Source of the DNA: Olivibacter jilunii
GTDB taxonomy: Bacteria; Bacteroidota; Bacteroidia; Sphingobacteriales; Sphingobacteriaceae
Reading direction: 5' to 3'
Length of the DNA: 64,000 bases
NCBI RefSeq assembly: GCF_900607235.1
Contig: NZ_LR027848.1
Location: forward strand, 359,230 to 423,229
Below the pieces are notes generated by a model, which worked only from the letters and a program-made list of their open reading frames with translations, did not search any database and was not told the DNA's origin. Below, piece after piece: positions 43,240 through 52,183 of this stretch (the stretch's first letter is position 1; each line of letters opens with the position of its first letter). The translations under genes were made by a program, and so were the position numbers.

Positions 43240-45720
43240 TTACTGCATTTCGCCACCACTTTGGAAATCTTCCGTATTTTCTTCTCTTCTACGCTTGCGT
43301 TCTTGATCGGGGTTACGTTTGCCAAAGCGATAAGAAAGTGTCAACATAGCACGCGGACCTTTCATGAAATTACGTTGGAATTCGCTGTAAAACTGCGCAG
43401 TTGTTCTTGTTCCTCCAAACCGGGCCTTGTTGAAGATATTTTGAACATTCAACATGATACTTCCCTTATCTTCCAAAACAGACCACTTGAGTCCGGCATC
43501 CGCAAAAAACATGCTGGTCGATGTCCCTTGTGCCATGACACGTGGAGCCATATAATTCCCTCTAAGTTGAGCGGTCAGGCCCTTAGCAATCCTGCCATTG
43601 GCCGTTAAGTTAGCATCCCAGTTAAAACCGCTGTTTGCGTCAACGCCGTATTCTTCACTCCCACTGAATGACTGGTAGTTTCCATTGAAGTTGGCCATAA
43701 AATCAAAATTTTGGTTCAGTGTGAACTGCGAAATAAGTTCAATCCCCGTTGCGCGATTTTGACTAATGTTACGGAAGGTTGAATAGGTAACATTAGTGCC
43801 TGACGCTGCCGAATCGACGATCATTTCCACTACATCGTTCGTAATGCGATGGTATACCGAAGAGGTTAGGTTCATTTTTCCCAGCTTTTTACTATACGCT
43901 AATTCCAGGGAGTGAATATCTTCCGGCTTAAGGTTTGGATTTCCTTGTCTATAATTTACGGGATCAGAGATATCCAAAAAAGGATTCACTTGCCATCCGC
44001 GAGGACGGTTAACTCGACGTGTGTAACTCAGTTGTAAGGATGAACCTTCTGAGAGTTCCTGTGTCAGGTAGATGCTTGGATAAACACGGAAATAATCCAG
44101 TCGCCCTTTAGTCGACCGGTCTTCAGGGGCTAAATTCGGATCATAAGAAAGGTACTCGGTATTTAAATAAGCCTGTTCAGCACGTAGACCAACCTGATAA
44201 CCGAATTTGTCGCTTAGCTTGTTCTGGTAATTAGCATAAAGAGCATGGACAATATCATCCATATTGAAGTCATTTGTTAGGTTATAATCTCGTTCATATT
44301 GCCCCGTGGATGGAGAAAATGCGTCGGACAATTGCTGTTCATCGCTGTAACGTAAAGTTGTTCTGTATCCTGTCTCAAGCTTTTGTTCCTTGCTAAAGGG
44401 AAGCACATAATCGACTTGTATATTAACGTTTTCACCATCTTCATACGTATCATTAATCCGACCGGGATCAATTACAATGGAAGGATCCGTTGCCGTTTGC
44501 TCAAAGGTCTGGATGCCGTCCTCTTTACTTCTACCGTATGATACATTGGCAGTTAATTCTTCCCCTTCGCGTTTAAATTCCCGTTTGAAATCGAAATTGA
44601 ACTCGTAACCTGTATCGTCCTCATTCTGGTTAGTGTAGCGTGGACTCGTACCGATGACGGAGCCTGTTGCATCGTAATAAGTATAAAATAGGTCCTCTCG
44701 CCGAATATTATCACGTAAATTAAGATTAGCCGATAATCCTAAGGTAGTTTTTTCTGTTGCAAAAAAATCAGCTCCTAAACGAACGGTGTGACTATTCCCC
44801 TTCCGTTGGTTATCGCTTATATTGTATACCCTACTTCCATCATTGTAAATATTATTATTAAAGCCGCTCCCTGGATTATTTCTTCGTCTGAAATCGTAGC
44901 CTCCAAAATAGTTAAATTTCGTATCGCGATAGTTTAGGTCGATCCCTGCATTGTAATTGTTAAAAGAACCACCTCCTGCACGAGCCATGCCGTTAAAGCC
45001 TGTACGGATGTTTTTTTTCAAAATAATATTGACAATGCCCCCTTGTCCTTCCGGGTCGTATTTAGCGGACGGATTTGTCATCACTTCGATTCGTTGTATA
45101 GAATTGGCAGGTAATGATTCCAATAGACTGTTAATATTGCTGCCGGCTAATGCCGATTGTTTTCCGTCGATTAAGATTTTAACATTTGTAGAACCTCTCA
45201 ACCCCACATTTCCATCCATATCCACCGACAGGGAAGGTACATTAGCCAATAGTTCAGAAGCGCTTCCTCCTGCACTCACGATACTTTGTTCAGGATTAAA
45301 AATCTTTCGATCAATCCCCATTTGCATAGCAGGCGGTGTCCCTTCTATTACCACTTCCTTTAACATGGTACTTGCCGAAGGGCTTAGCTTTAGGTTCCCT
45401 AATGCCAGTGTTTGTGTACCGGTTACACGTAGAGATCGCTTTTCATAAGCATCATAGCCAACAAAGCTGGCGCGTAATAGGTAAGTCCCAGCCGGTATGC
45501 CGGAAAAAATAAACTTACCGTCATCATCGGTTTGCCCGCCTTTTATTACTTGGTTCGTCTGTTGGTTCATTAAGGTTACGCTAGCAAAGTCTATGGGTCG
45601 ACTACTGACGGAATCGACAACAATGCCGCTTATCTTCGCAAGGTCTTGCGCCTGCAAAAGGAAAGGTCCTAGGCATAAGGTTAAGAATAATGTAATATTT
45701 CTTACCACTTGTAACTTCAT
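43240..45720 (-). CDS. Outer membrane beta-barrel receptor, TonB-dependent type
   Basis: 826 residues. Signal peptide (MKLQVVRNITLFLTLCLGPFLLQAQ), a CarboxypepD_reg domain (about 30-110, with GIPAGTYLLRASFVGYD), a plug (about 130-240, with GLRGSTNVKILIDGKQSAL), then a barrel ending ALTLSYRFGKRNPDQERKRR. The highly charged tail after the last strand is typical of the Bacteroidota outer membrane beta-barrel family (OMP_b-brl_3). No SusD partner is adjacent, so a sugar-uptake role is not supported; iron or peptide uptake are possible. Ligand unknown. Confidence 0.85.
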   Translation of the reverse strand: MKLQVVRNITLFLTLCLGPFLLQAQDLAKISGIVVDSVSSRPIDFASVTLMNQQTNQVIKGGQTDDDGKFIFSGIPAGTYLLRASFVGYDAYEKRSLRVTGTQTLALGNLKLSPSASTMLKEVVIEGTPPAMQMGIDRKIFNPEQSIVSAGGSASELLANVPSLSVDMDGNVGLRGSTNVKILIDGKQSALAGSNINSLLESLPANSIQRIEVMTNPSAKYDPEGQGGIVNIILKKNIRTGFNGMARAGGGSFNNYNAGIDLNYRDTKFNYFGGYDFRRRNNPGSGFNNNIYNDGSRVYNISDNQRKGNSHTVRLGADFFATEKTTLGLSANLNLRDNIRREDLFYTYYDATGSVIGTSPRYTNQNEDDTGYEFNFDFKREFKREGEELTANVSYGRSKEDGIQTFEQTATDPSIVIDPGRINDTYEDGENVNIQVDYVLPFSKEQKLETGYRTTLRYSDEQQLSDAFSPSTGQYERDYNLTNDFNMDDIVHALYANYQNKLSDKFGYQVGLRAEQAYLNTEYLSYDPNLAPEDRSTKGRLDYFRVYPSIYLTQELSEGSSLQLSYTRRVNRPRGWQVNPFLDISDPVNYRQGNPNLKPEDIHSLELAYSKKLGKMNLTSSVYHRITNDVVEMIVDSAASGTNVTYSTFRNISQNRATGIELISQFTLNQNFDFMANFNGNYQSFSGSEEYGVDANSGFNWDANLTANGRIAKGLTAQLRGNYMAPRVMAQGTSTSMFFADAGLKWSVLEDKGSIMLNVQNIFNKARFGGTRTTAQFYSEFQRNFMKGPRAMLTLSYRFGKRNPDQERKRRREENTEDFQSGGEMQ

Positions 45721-45845
45721 TGTATGAATCTATTTAATTTTAGCTTTATCTGACGCCGTCAAAATTAACATTATCAATTAGTCTAGGACTCCTTTTTTGA
45801 CAATAAGATTAACCCGTAACACCATTATTACAGTATCTTCGCGGC

Positions 45846-46442
45846 ATGTCTTTAAACCATATACCGCAAGAAAGATTTAGCTACGATGCTTATATAGAAC
45901 TGGTGAAACAGCTTGTAGAAAAAAGACAGACTACAGGTCCTGACCAATCCTCGTTTTTAGCCAATTTTACGGCATTAAATCTGGTAAGAATGCAGCGCAT
46001 TGGTAAAATGATCACTCTGAAAAAGTCTTTGCTTACGAAGCTTTCACAATTGAAACGACAATATGTTTTTACCGTCATTACAGAAGCTTGGTGTGGGGAT
46101 GCTGCTCAGATATTACCGGTTATAGCCAAAATAGCGGAAGCCAATCCTAGCCAGATTGATTTATTTATCGTTTTGAGAGACAGCAATACAGATTATATGG
46201 ACCAATATTTAACCAATGGGGCACGTGGGATTCCGAAATTGATTATCTATGACGTGGCCGAAAATAAAGAGATACTTAACTGGGGGCCACGGCCTAAAGA
46301 ACTGCAGCTATACATCGAATCGCTAAAAGTTATGGGTTTAAGTAAAGAGGAATGGATTGAAAAAGTGATGTTATGGTATACGAAAGATAAAACGAAAACC
46401 ACACAAGACGAGTTGGAAGAGGCGATCGGTACACTTCAATAA
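45846..46442 (+). CDS. Thioredoxin-family protein lacking the second active-site Cys
   Basis: 198 residues. Thioredoxin fold with EAWCGDAAQILP (Trp82, Cys83) and cis-Pro in RGIPKLIIYD. The usual second Cys of WCGPC is Ala86 and no other Cys follows nearby, so it cannot form the normal disulfide. Family members with this WCGDAAQ motif are common in Bacteroidota and Firmicutes; monothiol chemistry or a chaperone role is possible. It converges on clpS with 8 bp between the stops. Confidence 0.82.
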   Translation: MSLNHIPQERFSYDAYIELVKQLVEKRQTTGPDQSSFLANFTALNLVRMQRIGKMITLKKSLLTKLSQLKRQYVFTVITEAWCGDAAQILPVIAKIAEANPSQIDLFIVLRDSNTDYMDQYLTNGARGIPKLIIYDVAENKEILNWGPRPKELQLYIESLKVMGLSKEEWIEKVMLWYTKDKTKTTQDELEEAIGTLQ

Positions 46443-46450
46443 CGAAGGAA

Positions 46451-46741
46451 CTACTCAATGCTAACGGTTAAGCCCTCTTCTTTCAGAATTTTCCTATAAA
46501 CATCCACTTCAGTGTATGTGCCCTCCAGTACCGCACATTTCCCTTCGTTATGCACCTTCCATGCAATTTTCTCAGCCTGACTTTCGCTATAGTCTAAATA
46601 CTTCATTAGGCAGTGAATTACATGGTCGAATGTATTTATGTCATCGTTCCACAAGATTAACCGATGATACTCTTTAGTAACCGAGAGAATTTCTTCCAGT
46701 GTAAAGGTCTCTTCCTGTACTTGTGTTTCAGCCATCTTCAT
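46451..46741 (-). CDS. clpS: ATP-dependent Clp protease adaptor ClpS
   Basis: 96 residues. Signature HRLILWNDDINTFDHVIHCLMKYLDYSESQAEKIAWKVHNEGKCAV (about 31-76) includes the NDD/TFD residues that bind N-degron termini and the ClpA-contacting helix. It delivers N-end-rule substrates to ClpAP. No clpA is adjacent, which is normal in this phylum. Confidence 0.93.
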   Translation of the reverse strand: MKMAETQVQEETFTLEEILSVTKEYHRLILWNDDINTFDHVIHCLMKYLDYSESQAEKIAWKVHNEGKCAVLEGTYTEVDVYRKILKEEGLTVSIE

Positions 46742-46896
46742 TGTTCAAAGCGCTATCTAAATTTCATTATTACTCACTGGAAATCCCCATTAAAAGCGAG
46801 GCAGTCGAGCTAATGAATACGTCAAATTAATATCCGGATAAGTTTAGCAAACTTAGATAAAGTTACTTTTTTTCACAAATGTTTATTTTTTTTGTG

Positions 46897-47775
46897 CTAG
46901 CTTCCCTTCGTTTTTTTTCCCTGCTGTATGAGCTGTTCCCACATCTCTTCCGGAATAGCTTCCATCGCACTAAACTGTCCGGCACCTTGCAACCATTCAC
47001 CTCCATCTATCGTAACCACTTCACCGTTCACAAAGAGCGCGTAATCAGAGAGCAAAAAGGCTGCTAAATTGGCTAACTCCTGATGGTCGCCAACCCGTTT
47101 AAGCGGAACCCTAGTTCGAAAATCAAACTTTTCAGCAAGCGCTCCCGGCAATAAGCGCTCCCATGCTCCTTTAGTTGGGAAAGGACCAGGGGCAATGGCA
47201 TTATGCCGAATACCATATTTTCCCCACTCTACTGCGAGCGATCGTGTTAAAGCCAGCACGCCTCCTTTTGCTGCTGCCGAAGGTGCAACATAAGCAGAGC
47301 CCGTAAACGCGTAAGTTGTGACTATATTTAAAACCGAAGCTTTTATTTTATTTTCTATCCAATATTTTCCAAAGGCAAGCGTCGCATTAACCGTCCCCTT
47401 TAAGACAATATCGATCACGGCTGAAAAGGCATTAGCGGATAACTTCTCTGTAGGCGATATAAAGTTCCCCGCTGCATTATTTACGAGCGCATCTATTTTA
47501 CCAAAGCTTTCCACTCCCTTAACCAAAACGGTTTCTATATCCTCTGTTTTGCGAACGTCACAGGCAATCGCCAATACCTGGCCTTTTGTGCTATCCATGA
47601 TTTCTTTTGCCGTATTATCCAACACTTCCTGCCTTCTACTCGCAATGATCAAATTGGCGCCAAGTGCCGAAAAGTAGGTACTCATGGCTTTCCCTAAACC
47701 GGTACCACCTCCTGTTACAACTATTGTTTTTCCTTTAAGCGCATCATCGCGTAGCGCGCCTTGTATTTTTTCCAT
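46897..47775 (-). CDS. Short-chain dehydrogenase, 2,4-dienoyl-CoA-reductase-like
   Basis: 292 residues. NAD(P) motif TGGGTGLGKAM (21-31), NNAAG (99-103), catalytic Lys170. The Tyr normally four residues before Lys is Ser166 (PSAAAKGG), as in peroxisome-type 2,4-dienoyl-CoA reductases, which supports that function over a classical SDR. EWGKYGIRHNAIAPGPF follows. It lies 60 bp downstream of an enoyl-CoA hydratase gene on the same strand, which fits fatty-acid beta-oxidation of unsaturated chains. Confidence 0.85.
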   Translation of the reverse strand: MEKIQGALRDDALKGKTIVVTGGGTGLGKAMSTYFSALGANLIIASRRQEVLDNTAKEIMDSTKGQVLAIACDVRKTEDIETVLVKGVESFGKIDALVNNAAGNFISPTEKLSANAFSAVIDIVLKGTVNATLAFGKYWIENKIKASVLNIVTTYAFTGSAYVAPSAAAKGGVLALTRSLAVEWGKYGIRHNAIAPGPFPTKGAWERLLPGALAEKFDFRTRVPLKRVGDHQELANLAAFLLSDYALFVNGEVVTIDGGEWLQGAGQFSAMEAIPEEMWEQLIQQGKKTKGS

Positions 47776-47835
47776 AATTATGCAGACTTTTGTGGCTATT
47801 TAAAAACTTACCTTAGAAATTCTTTCATCTGAACA

Positions 47836-48597
47836 TCACTTCTTTGTTAAATTACCAATGATTGTCTTGAGTATGCCTCTTGTGGAAGGTTCCCACCACT
47901 GTGCAAGCAATTTATCAACTACTTCTGTAGCATCTTGATTGAATCGATGAACAAGCTCCTTGCGTAATTCTCTCTTACTTTGTTGCCAGGTATTCCAATT
48001 AAAATTCAAATACCTTTTCATTTGCTTATCGGCCTTCGTGTGTAGTTGATTTATTGGTACCAGCTCATCAATCAACCCTTCTTCTAAAGCGCGTTGCGGC
48101 TGTAACAATTCGCCCGTCAGCAAATACCGATAAGCTTTGGCCTTTCCTATCCAAAAGCTGTATAGCTCAAAAATGCTCTCGGGTACAATAATACCGACAG
48201 GCACCTCGTTTAGTCCGATAATAAAGTCACCTTCTGCCATTATTCGGTAGTCACAACAAAGAGCCAGCACACATCCGCCTGCCGGGCTATGCCCACCAAT
48301 AGCAGCAACAGCCGGCTTGGGAAAGGAAACAAACGTTTTTACAAGATCTAGAAATTGATACCAAAAAGCTTTTATTTGCTTCTCATCATAATTGTACAAA
48401 CTGATTAAATCCAATCCGGCACTAAAAAAGCCCTCCTTCCCATAAAGTATAATTCCGCCGATGCGTTCATCATTCCCTACGATCTCAAGCGTATCTTTTA
48501 ATTCCGCAACCATTTCGGCATGTAATGCATTGGAACTTCCTCTGTTTAGCATGATATGAGCAATATGCTCTCTTATCTCCAATTTTAAATATTCCAT
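47836..48597 (-). CDS. Enoyl-CoA hydratase/isomerase-family protein
   Basis: 253 residues. Crotonase fold: GIILYGKEGFFSAGLDLISLY and PAVAAIGGHSPAGGCVLALCCDYRIMAEGDFIIGLNEVPVGI provide the oxyanion hole. The glutamate usually at the second catalytic position of hydratases is not obvious, so isomerase or thioesterase chemistry is possible. Probably one operon with the downstream reductase. Confidence 0.85.
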   Translation of the reverse strand: MEYLKLEIREHIAHIMLNRGSSNALHAEMVAELKDTLEIVGNDERIGGIILYGKEGFFSAGLDLISLYNYDEKQIKAFWYQFLDLVKTFVSFPKPAVAAIGGHSPAGGCVLALCCDYRIMAEGDFIIGLNEVPVGIIVPESIFELYSFWIGKAKAYRYLLTGELLQPQRALEEGLIDELVPINQLHTKADKQMKRYLNFNWNTWQQSKRELRKELVHRFNQDATEVVDKLLAQWWEPSTRGILKTIIGNLTKK

Positions 48598-48802
48598 GTT
48601 CTTTGGCTGTTAGTTATTTGTTATCCGTTATTGGTTATTCGGTGTGAGTAATTGTTGCAACTTTGATAGAAAGGTACTACTCAACTACTCAACCACTTCG
48701 CTATTCAACTACTTAACGATTCCACAAGATACACTTTTTCCGGTGATGATTGATAAAAGGAAAAAGCTTTCATAAAGCAGCTCAATAATTCATGAAAAAA
48801 AA

Positions 48803-48810
48803 TAACTTTG
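48803..48810 (+). promoter_or_regulatory. Candidate -7 element far upstream of purD
   Basis: TAACTTTG matches TAnnTTTG, 231 nt before the purD ATG. No clear -33 box. It could alternatively be a chance match. Confidence 0.35.
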
Positions 48811-48945
48811 CGGTATTGGTAGGAATATCCTCAAAATTTAAGAAATGAAATATCCATGATTGCCAAACATAAACTCAATGACCACGAAGTAGCATGAGTG
48901 TATAAAAAACAAACAGGTTACGAATAAAATAATCTGGATATTCCA

Positions 48946-48965
48946 CCTGCCTACCGGTAGGCGGG
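48946..48965. repeat. REP-like GC-rich palindrome
   Basis: CCTGCCTACC followed directly by GGTAGGCGGG, complementary in 9 of 10 positions with a G-T pair for the tenth. The word CCTGCCTACCG is shared with the hairpin at 23075-23112. Palindromes of this composition are dispersed in many Bacteroidota genomes. Confidence 0.6.
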
Positions 48966-49041
48966 TATGACCATTAAAGAACAAATGCGAAGCATTCATG
49001 AATACAATTGAATGCAAACACGAATGAATAATTATTTACAT

Positions 49042-50322
49042 ATGAATATTTTATTGATTGGTTCCGGGGGAAGGGAGAGTGCTTTTGCTTATAAGATTGC
49101 TCAAAGTCCATTAACCTCACAATTATTTATTGCTCCCGGGAATGCGGGCACCGGCGCTTACGGAAAAAACGTAGATATCAAGGTTACTGATTTTGCTTCG
49201 TTAGGTACCTTTGCACTAGAGAACGATATCCACCTTGTAGTAGTTGGCCCGGAAGAGCCGTTAGTAAAGGGTATTCATGATTATTTTTTGCAAGATGCAC
49301 AGTTGAGCAATATTCCTGTGATTGGACCGACGGCAGACGGAGCCCAATTAGAGGGGAGTAAAGACTTTTCTAAACAATTCATGCAACGCCATGCAATTCC
49401 AACAGCAGCCTCCCGTTCGTTTACAAAAGAAACCTTGGAAGAAGGTTTACAATACCTCGAGACCAGAAAATTACCCATCGTTTTAAAAGCAGATGGTTTA
49501 GCCGCCGGAAAGGGAGTGCTGATCTGCGCTGATTTGATAGAGGCAAAAACGGAACTTCGCGCCATGTTGGCCGATGCTAAATTCGGCGAAGCAAGCAACA
49601 AGGTTGTTGTTGAGGACTTTTTAAAAGGCATAGAATTATCTGTTTTTGTCTTGACAGACGGAAAAGACTATAAGGTTTTACCAGCAGCAAAAGACTATAA
49701 ACGTATAGGAGAAGGCGATACAGGTTTAAACACCGGTGGGATGGGTTCCGTTTCACCTGTACCTTTTGCGGACGAAGCTTTTTTGCTTAAAGTCGAAAAG
49801 GACATCATTAAGCCCACCATCGAAGGCCTAAGAAAGGATAATATTCCCTATAAAGGCTTTATCTTTATAGGTTTAATGAATGACGACGGTAATCCTTATG
49901 TCGTAGAATACAATGTACGAATGGGGGATCCGGAAACGGAGAGCGTACTCATTCGTATCGAAAGTGATTTCGTCGATTTATTAATGGGAGTAGCCGAAGA
50001 AAATCTAGCGACAAAATCATTTAAAGTGTCAGAAAAAACTGCAGCTACTGTCATGTTGGTATCCGGCGGATACCCAGGGAAATATGAGAATGGCAAAATA
50101 ATCAGCGGATTGGAAAATGTCAAAGAATCTTTGCTATTCCATGCCGGTACAACGCTTGTTAACGAAGAAGTCAAAACGGCCGGAGGCCGTGTTATTGCTG
50201 TAACTGCTCTTAAAGACAATCTGCTGGAAGCCCTACAGCAAGCCACAGCTGATGCTGGGCGGATTTACTTTGAGGGTAAAAATTTTAGGAGAGATATTGG
50301 CTTTGACCTTATAAACTACTAG
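49042..50322 (+). CDS. purD: Phosphoribosylamine-glycine ligase
   Basis: 426 residues from the ATG at 49042, which begins MNILLIGSGGRESAFAYK, the family N-terminus; the frame upstream adds ten unconserved residues. ATP-grasp features: KADGLAAGKGVLI (about 155-167), GVVVEDFL-type strand, NTGGMGSVSP and the metal site NVRMGDPETE. It catalyses GAR synthesis, the second step of purine synthesis. It is transcribed alone; a hairpin (50340-50366) follows. Confidence 0.95.
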   Translation: MNILLIGSGGRESAFAYKIAQSPLTSQLFIAPGNAGTGAYGKNVDIKVTDFASLGTFALENDIHLVVVGPEEPLVKGIHDYFLQDAQLSNIPVIGPTADGAQLEGSKDFSKQFMQRHAIPTAASRSFTKETLEEGLQYLETRKLPIVLKADGLAAGKGVLICADLIEAKTELRAMLADAKFGEASNKVVVEDFLKGIELSVFVLTDGKDYKVLPAAKDYKRIGEGDTGLNTGGMGSVSPVPFADEAFLLKVEKDIIKPTIEGLRKDNIPYKGFIFIGLMNDDGNPYVVEYNVRMGDPETESVLIRIESDFVDLLMGVAEENLATKSFKVSEKTAATVMLVSGGYPGKYENGKIISGLENVKESLLFHAGTTLVNEEVKTAGGRVIAVTALKDNLLEALQQATADAGRIYFEGKNFRRDIGFDLINY

Positions 50323-50339
50323 CCTCCTCTTTAGTAGCA

Positions 50340-50366
50340 TGCCTAAAACCGAAATGGCTTTAGGCA
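50340..50366 (+). terminator. Hairpin after purD
   Basis: TGCCTAAA (50340-50347) and TTTAGGCA (50359-50366) form a perfect 8-bp stem, 17 bp after the purD stop. No U-tract follows. Confidence 0.5.
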
Positions 50367-50560
50367 CGCTTAACCTATCCCACACGCAATTTATCATCCT
50401 GTTCACTTTGTTCATTCTTAGCTCTGTCTTAGACAGTTAAGGCAGAATTAGCTATTATTGCAAAGAGAGTCACCGATAATTGACATTATCCGTCTCATTC
50501 ATGGTTTTCTTATCGCTTTATAAGGAAAACCTACCTATAACCTAAAAAACTAAACGGATT

Positions 50561-52090
50561 ATGAAAACGTTACTTTACAAATCTTGCCTCTTGTTTCTCC
50601 TTTTCCCTTTTCTGTTTTTAAGTTGTGAGAAACCGGCACCTCAGCTTCCAACCAAACCGCAGGAAGAGACCTTACACACTGTTCGTTTTAAGCTTAAGGG
50701 CTTTTCAACAAGTATTACACCACTTGCAAGCCCTCATTCCTTGAGTTTGTCGCGATTGTCTAGCCACGGAGCCCCTAGCTTAGTGTCTGCGATGCCATTA
50801 GAGCCGAGTCCTCAGGAACAATATGTATACTTTTGGTCTTTTAATGAGGAAAATTTATTACCGGATATAGCAATCAACACTTCATCAGCATCTATATCCT
50901 TTCAAGCAGCTGACACATCACCTGGTTTTACAGCTGGTTACGGATTGAGTCCTTATCCAGCTGGTAGAAGCTTAAGTTTAAAAGGCTTACAATCTTTGGT
51001 GATTACTATGCCGTTGACGGGCGTTTCTGAGATAAGCAAACTGGCCTTTGATGTAGGAAGCTCGGGAACCGGTCCGAAGAACTTTAGCCTGTATTTCTCA
51101 ACAGACAATGGCAACTCCTACACGCTTTTATCAGCCGACAATCAGTTTGCCAACACGAAAGACAATGCTAGAAATAGTTATGAGTTTAATTTATCGGATC
51201 TGCGTACGATTATACAAGCGCAACGTTTAACGATCAAGATAGAGCCTTTTGAAGGCGAAAGGGGAGATGCGAACGATTTCGATCCAAATCGTGGTACTTT
51301 TAAACTCGATAACTTCCGCCTTTCCGGTATTTATAATCAAGACAGGCCGGAAGAGTCGACAGACAACATTAGCAAAATCCATTATTTTATCTTTAATGCG
51401 GACGACCATTTACTAGCATTGCAAGGCAGTACGACGTTCAATCCTTCGGACGAAGGAGTTGATTTATCCTTTAAATTATCTTCGGGAAGCTATTACGCCT
51501 TCATTACCTCCAATGTTTCAAAAGCGGAGTTATTATTGCCACAAGTCCTAACAACGGCCTCTGATCTATACCTTTCTAATCATTTCAGCAACCACGATGC
51601 ACATATCTTCGGGGCGCACATCCCCCATTTGGAGGTTAACAGCAATACACAAATCGACGTTAGCCTGAAACGGTATTTTAGTCAGGTGAAATTTGAATTT
51701 ACGGACGAAGAAGACTTGGCTCATGTACGGAAAATTAGCATCCATAGCGAACATGCCCCACTTGTTTACACCCCATTTAGCACCTCTCCAAGTTCCGTAG
51801 AAGATGAAGCAACAAACATTGTATTTTATCCACTATTCAATAGCGATCATAAAAGCTTAAGTTTTAATCAATTCATTGGGGATGTAAGCAACCCTGTTGA
51901 ATTAGGTTATATCGTAAATGTTTATGATGAGGACGATACATTATTGAGGACCTTTACAGTCAGCAGCTCCATAAAAAACAATGTACAGTTACTGTTTAAA
52001 GGTAAACTACTAGTGGATGCAGACAAACAGAATCAATTTCAGATTGAATGGAACCAAGCATGGGATGATAATCGAACGGAAACGTTTTGA
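50561..52090 (+). CDS. Surface lipoprotein with fimbrial-anchor-like C-terminal region
   Basis: 509 residues. Lipoprotein leader KSCLLFLLFPFLFLSC with Cys about 22. The N-terminal half (about 90-260, FWSFNEENLLPDIAIN...GLQSLVITMPLTGVSEISKLAFDVGSSGTGPKNFSLYFSTDNGNSYTLL) is a jelly-roll domain found in many Bacteroidota exported proteins. The C-terminal half (IHYFIFNADDHLLALQGST... LSSGSYYAFITSN) has the pattern of Mfa2/FimB fimbrial anchor lipoproteins. No fimbrillin genes are adjacent, so the assignment is tentative. Confidence 0.65.
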   Translation: MKTLLYKSCLLFLLFPFLFLSCEKPAPQLPTKPQEETLHTVRFKLKGFSTSITPLASPHSLSLSRLSSHGAPSLVSAMPLEPSPQEQYVYFWSFNEENLLPDIAINTSSASISFQAADTSPGFTAGYGLSPYPAGRSLSLKGLQSLVITMPLTGVSEISKLAFDVGSSGTGPKNFSLYFSTDNGNSYTLLSADNQFANTKDNARNSYEFNLSDLRTIIQAQRLTIKIEPFEGERGDANDFDPNRGTFKLDNFRLSGIYNQDRPEESTDNISKIHYFIFNADDHLLALQGSTTFNPSDEGVDLSFKLSSGSYYAFITSNVSKAELLLPQVLTTASDLYLSNHFSNHDAHIFGAHIPHLEVNSNTQIDVSLKRYFSQVKFEFTDEEDLAHVRKISIHSEHAPLVYTPFSTSPSSVEDEATNIVFYPLFNSDHKSLSFNQFIGDVSNPVELGYIVNVYDEDDTLLRTFTVSSSIKNNVQLLFKGKLLVDADKQNQFQIEWNQAWDDNRTETF

Positions 52091-52108
52091 TTCCCATTGT
52101 ACAAATTA

Positions 52109-52149
52109 ACAGCGTGTACTAAAAGATTAAATCTTAAGGTACGCGCTGT
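52109..52149. terminator. Stem-loop between convergent genes
   Basis: ACAGCGTGTAC (52109-52119) pairs with GTACGCGCTGT (52139-52149), allowing one G-T pair, around a 19-nt loop. It lies between the lipoprotein stop and the convergent methyltransferase stop. Confidence 0.5.
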
Positions 52150-52183
52150 TTGGAATAACAGCATTACTTATTTAAGATAATCC

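Larger units (their letters stand above)
48598..49041. other. 444-bp gap before purD with promoter, repeats and palindrome
   Basis: No convincing gene. It holds repeated short words (TTAGTTATTTGTTATCCGTT; ACTACTCAACTACTCAACC at about 48675, matching 22617-22634 in reverse) and a -7 box TAACTTTG (48803-48810). A 20-bp near-perfect palindrome CCTGCCTACC/GGTAGGCGGG sits at 48946-48965. If the box is used, the purD transcript has a leader of about 230 nt, unlike most genes here. I could not match it to a known riboswitch. Confidence 0.5.
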
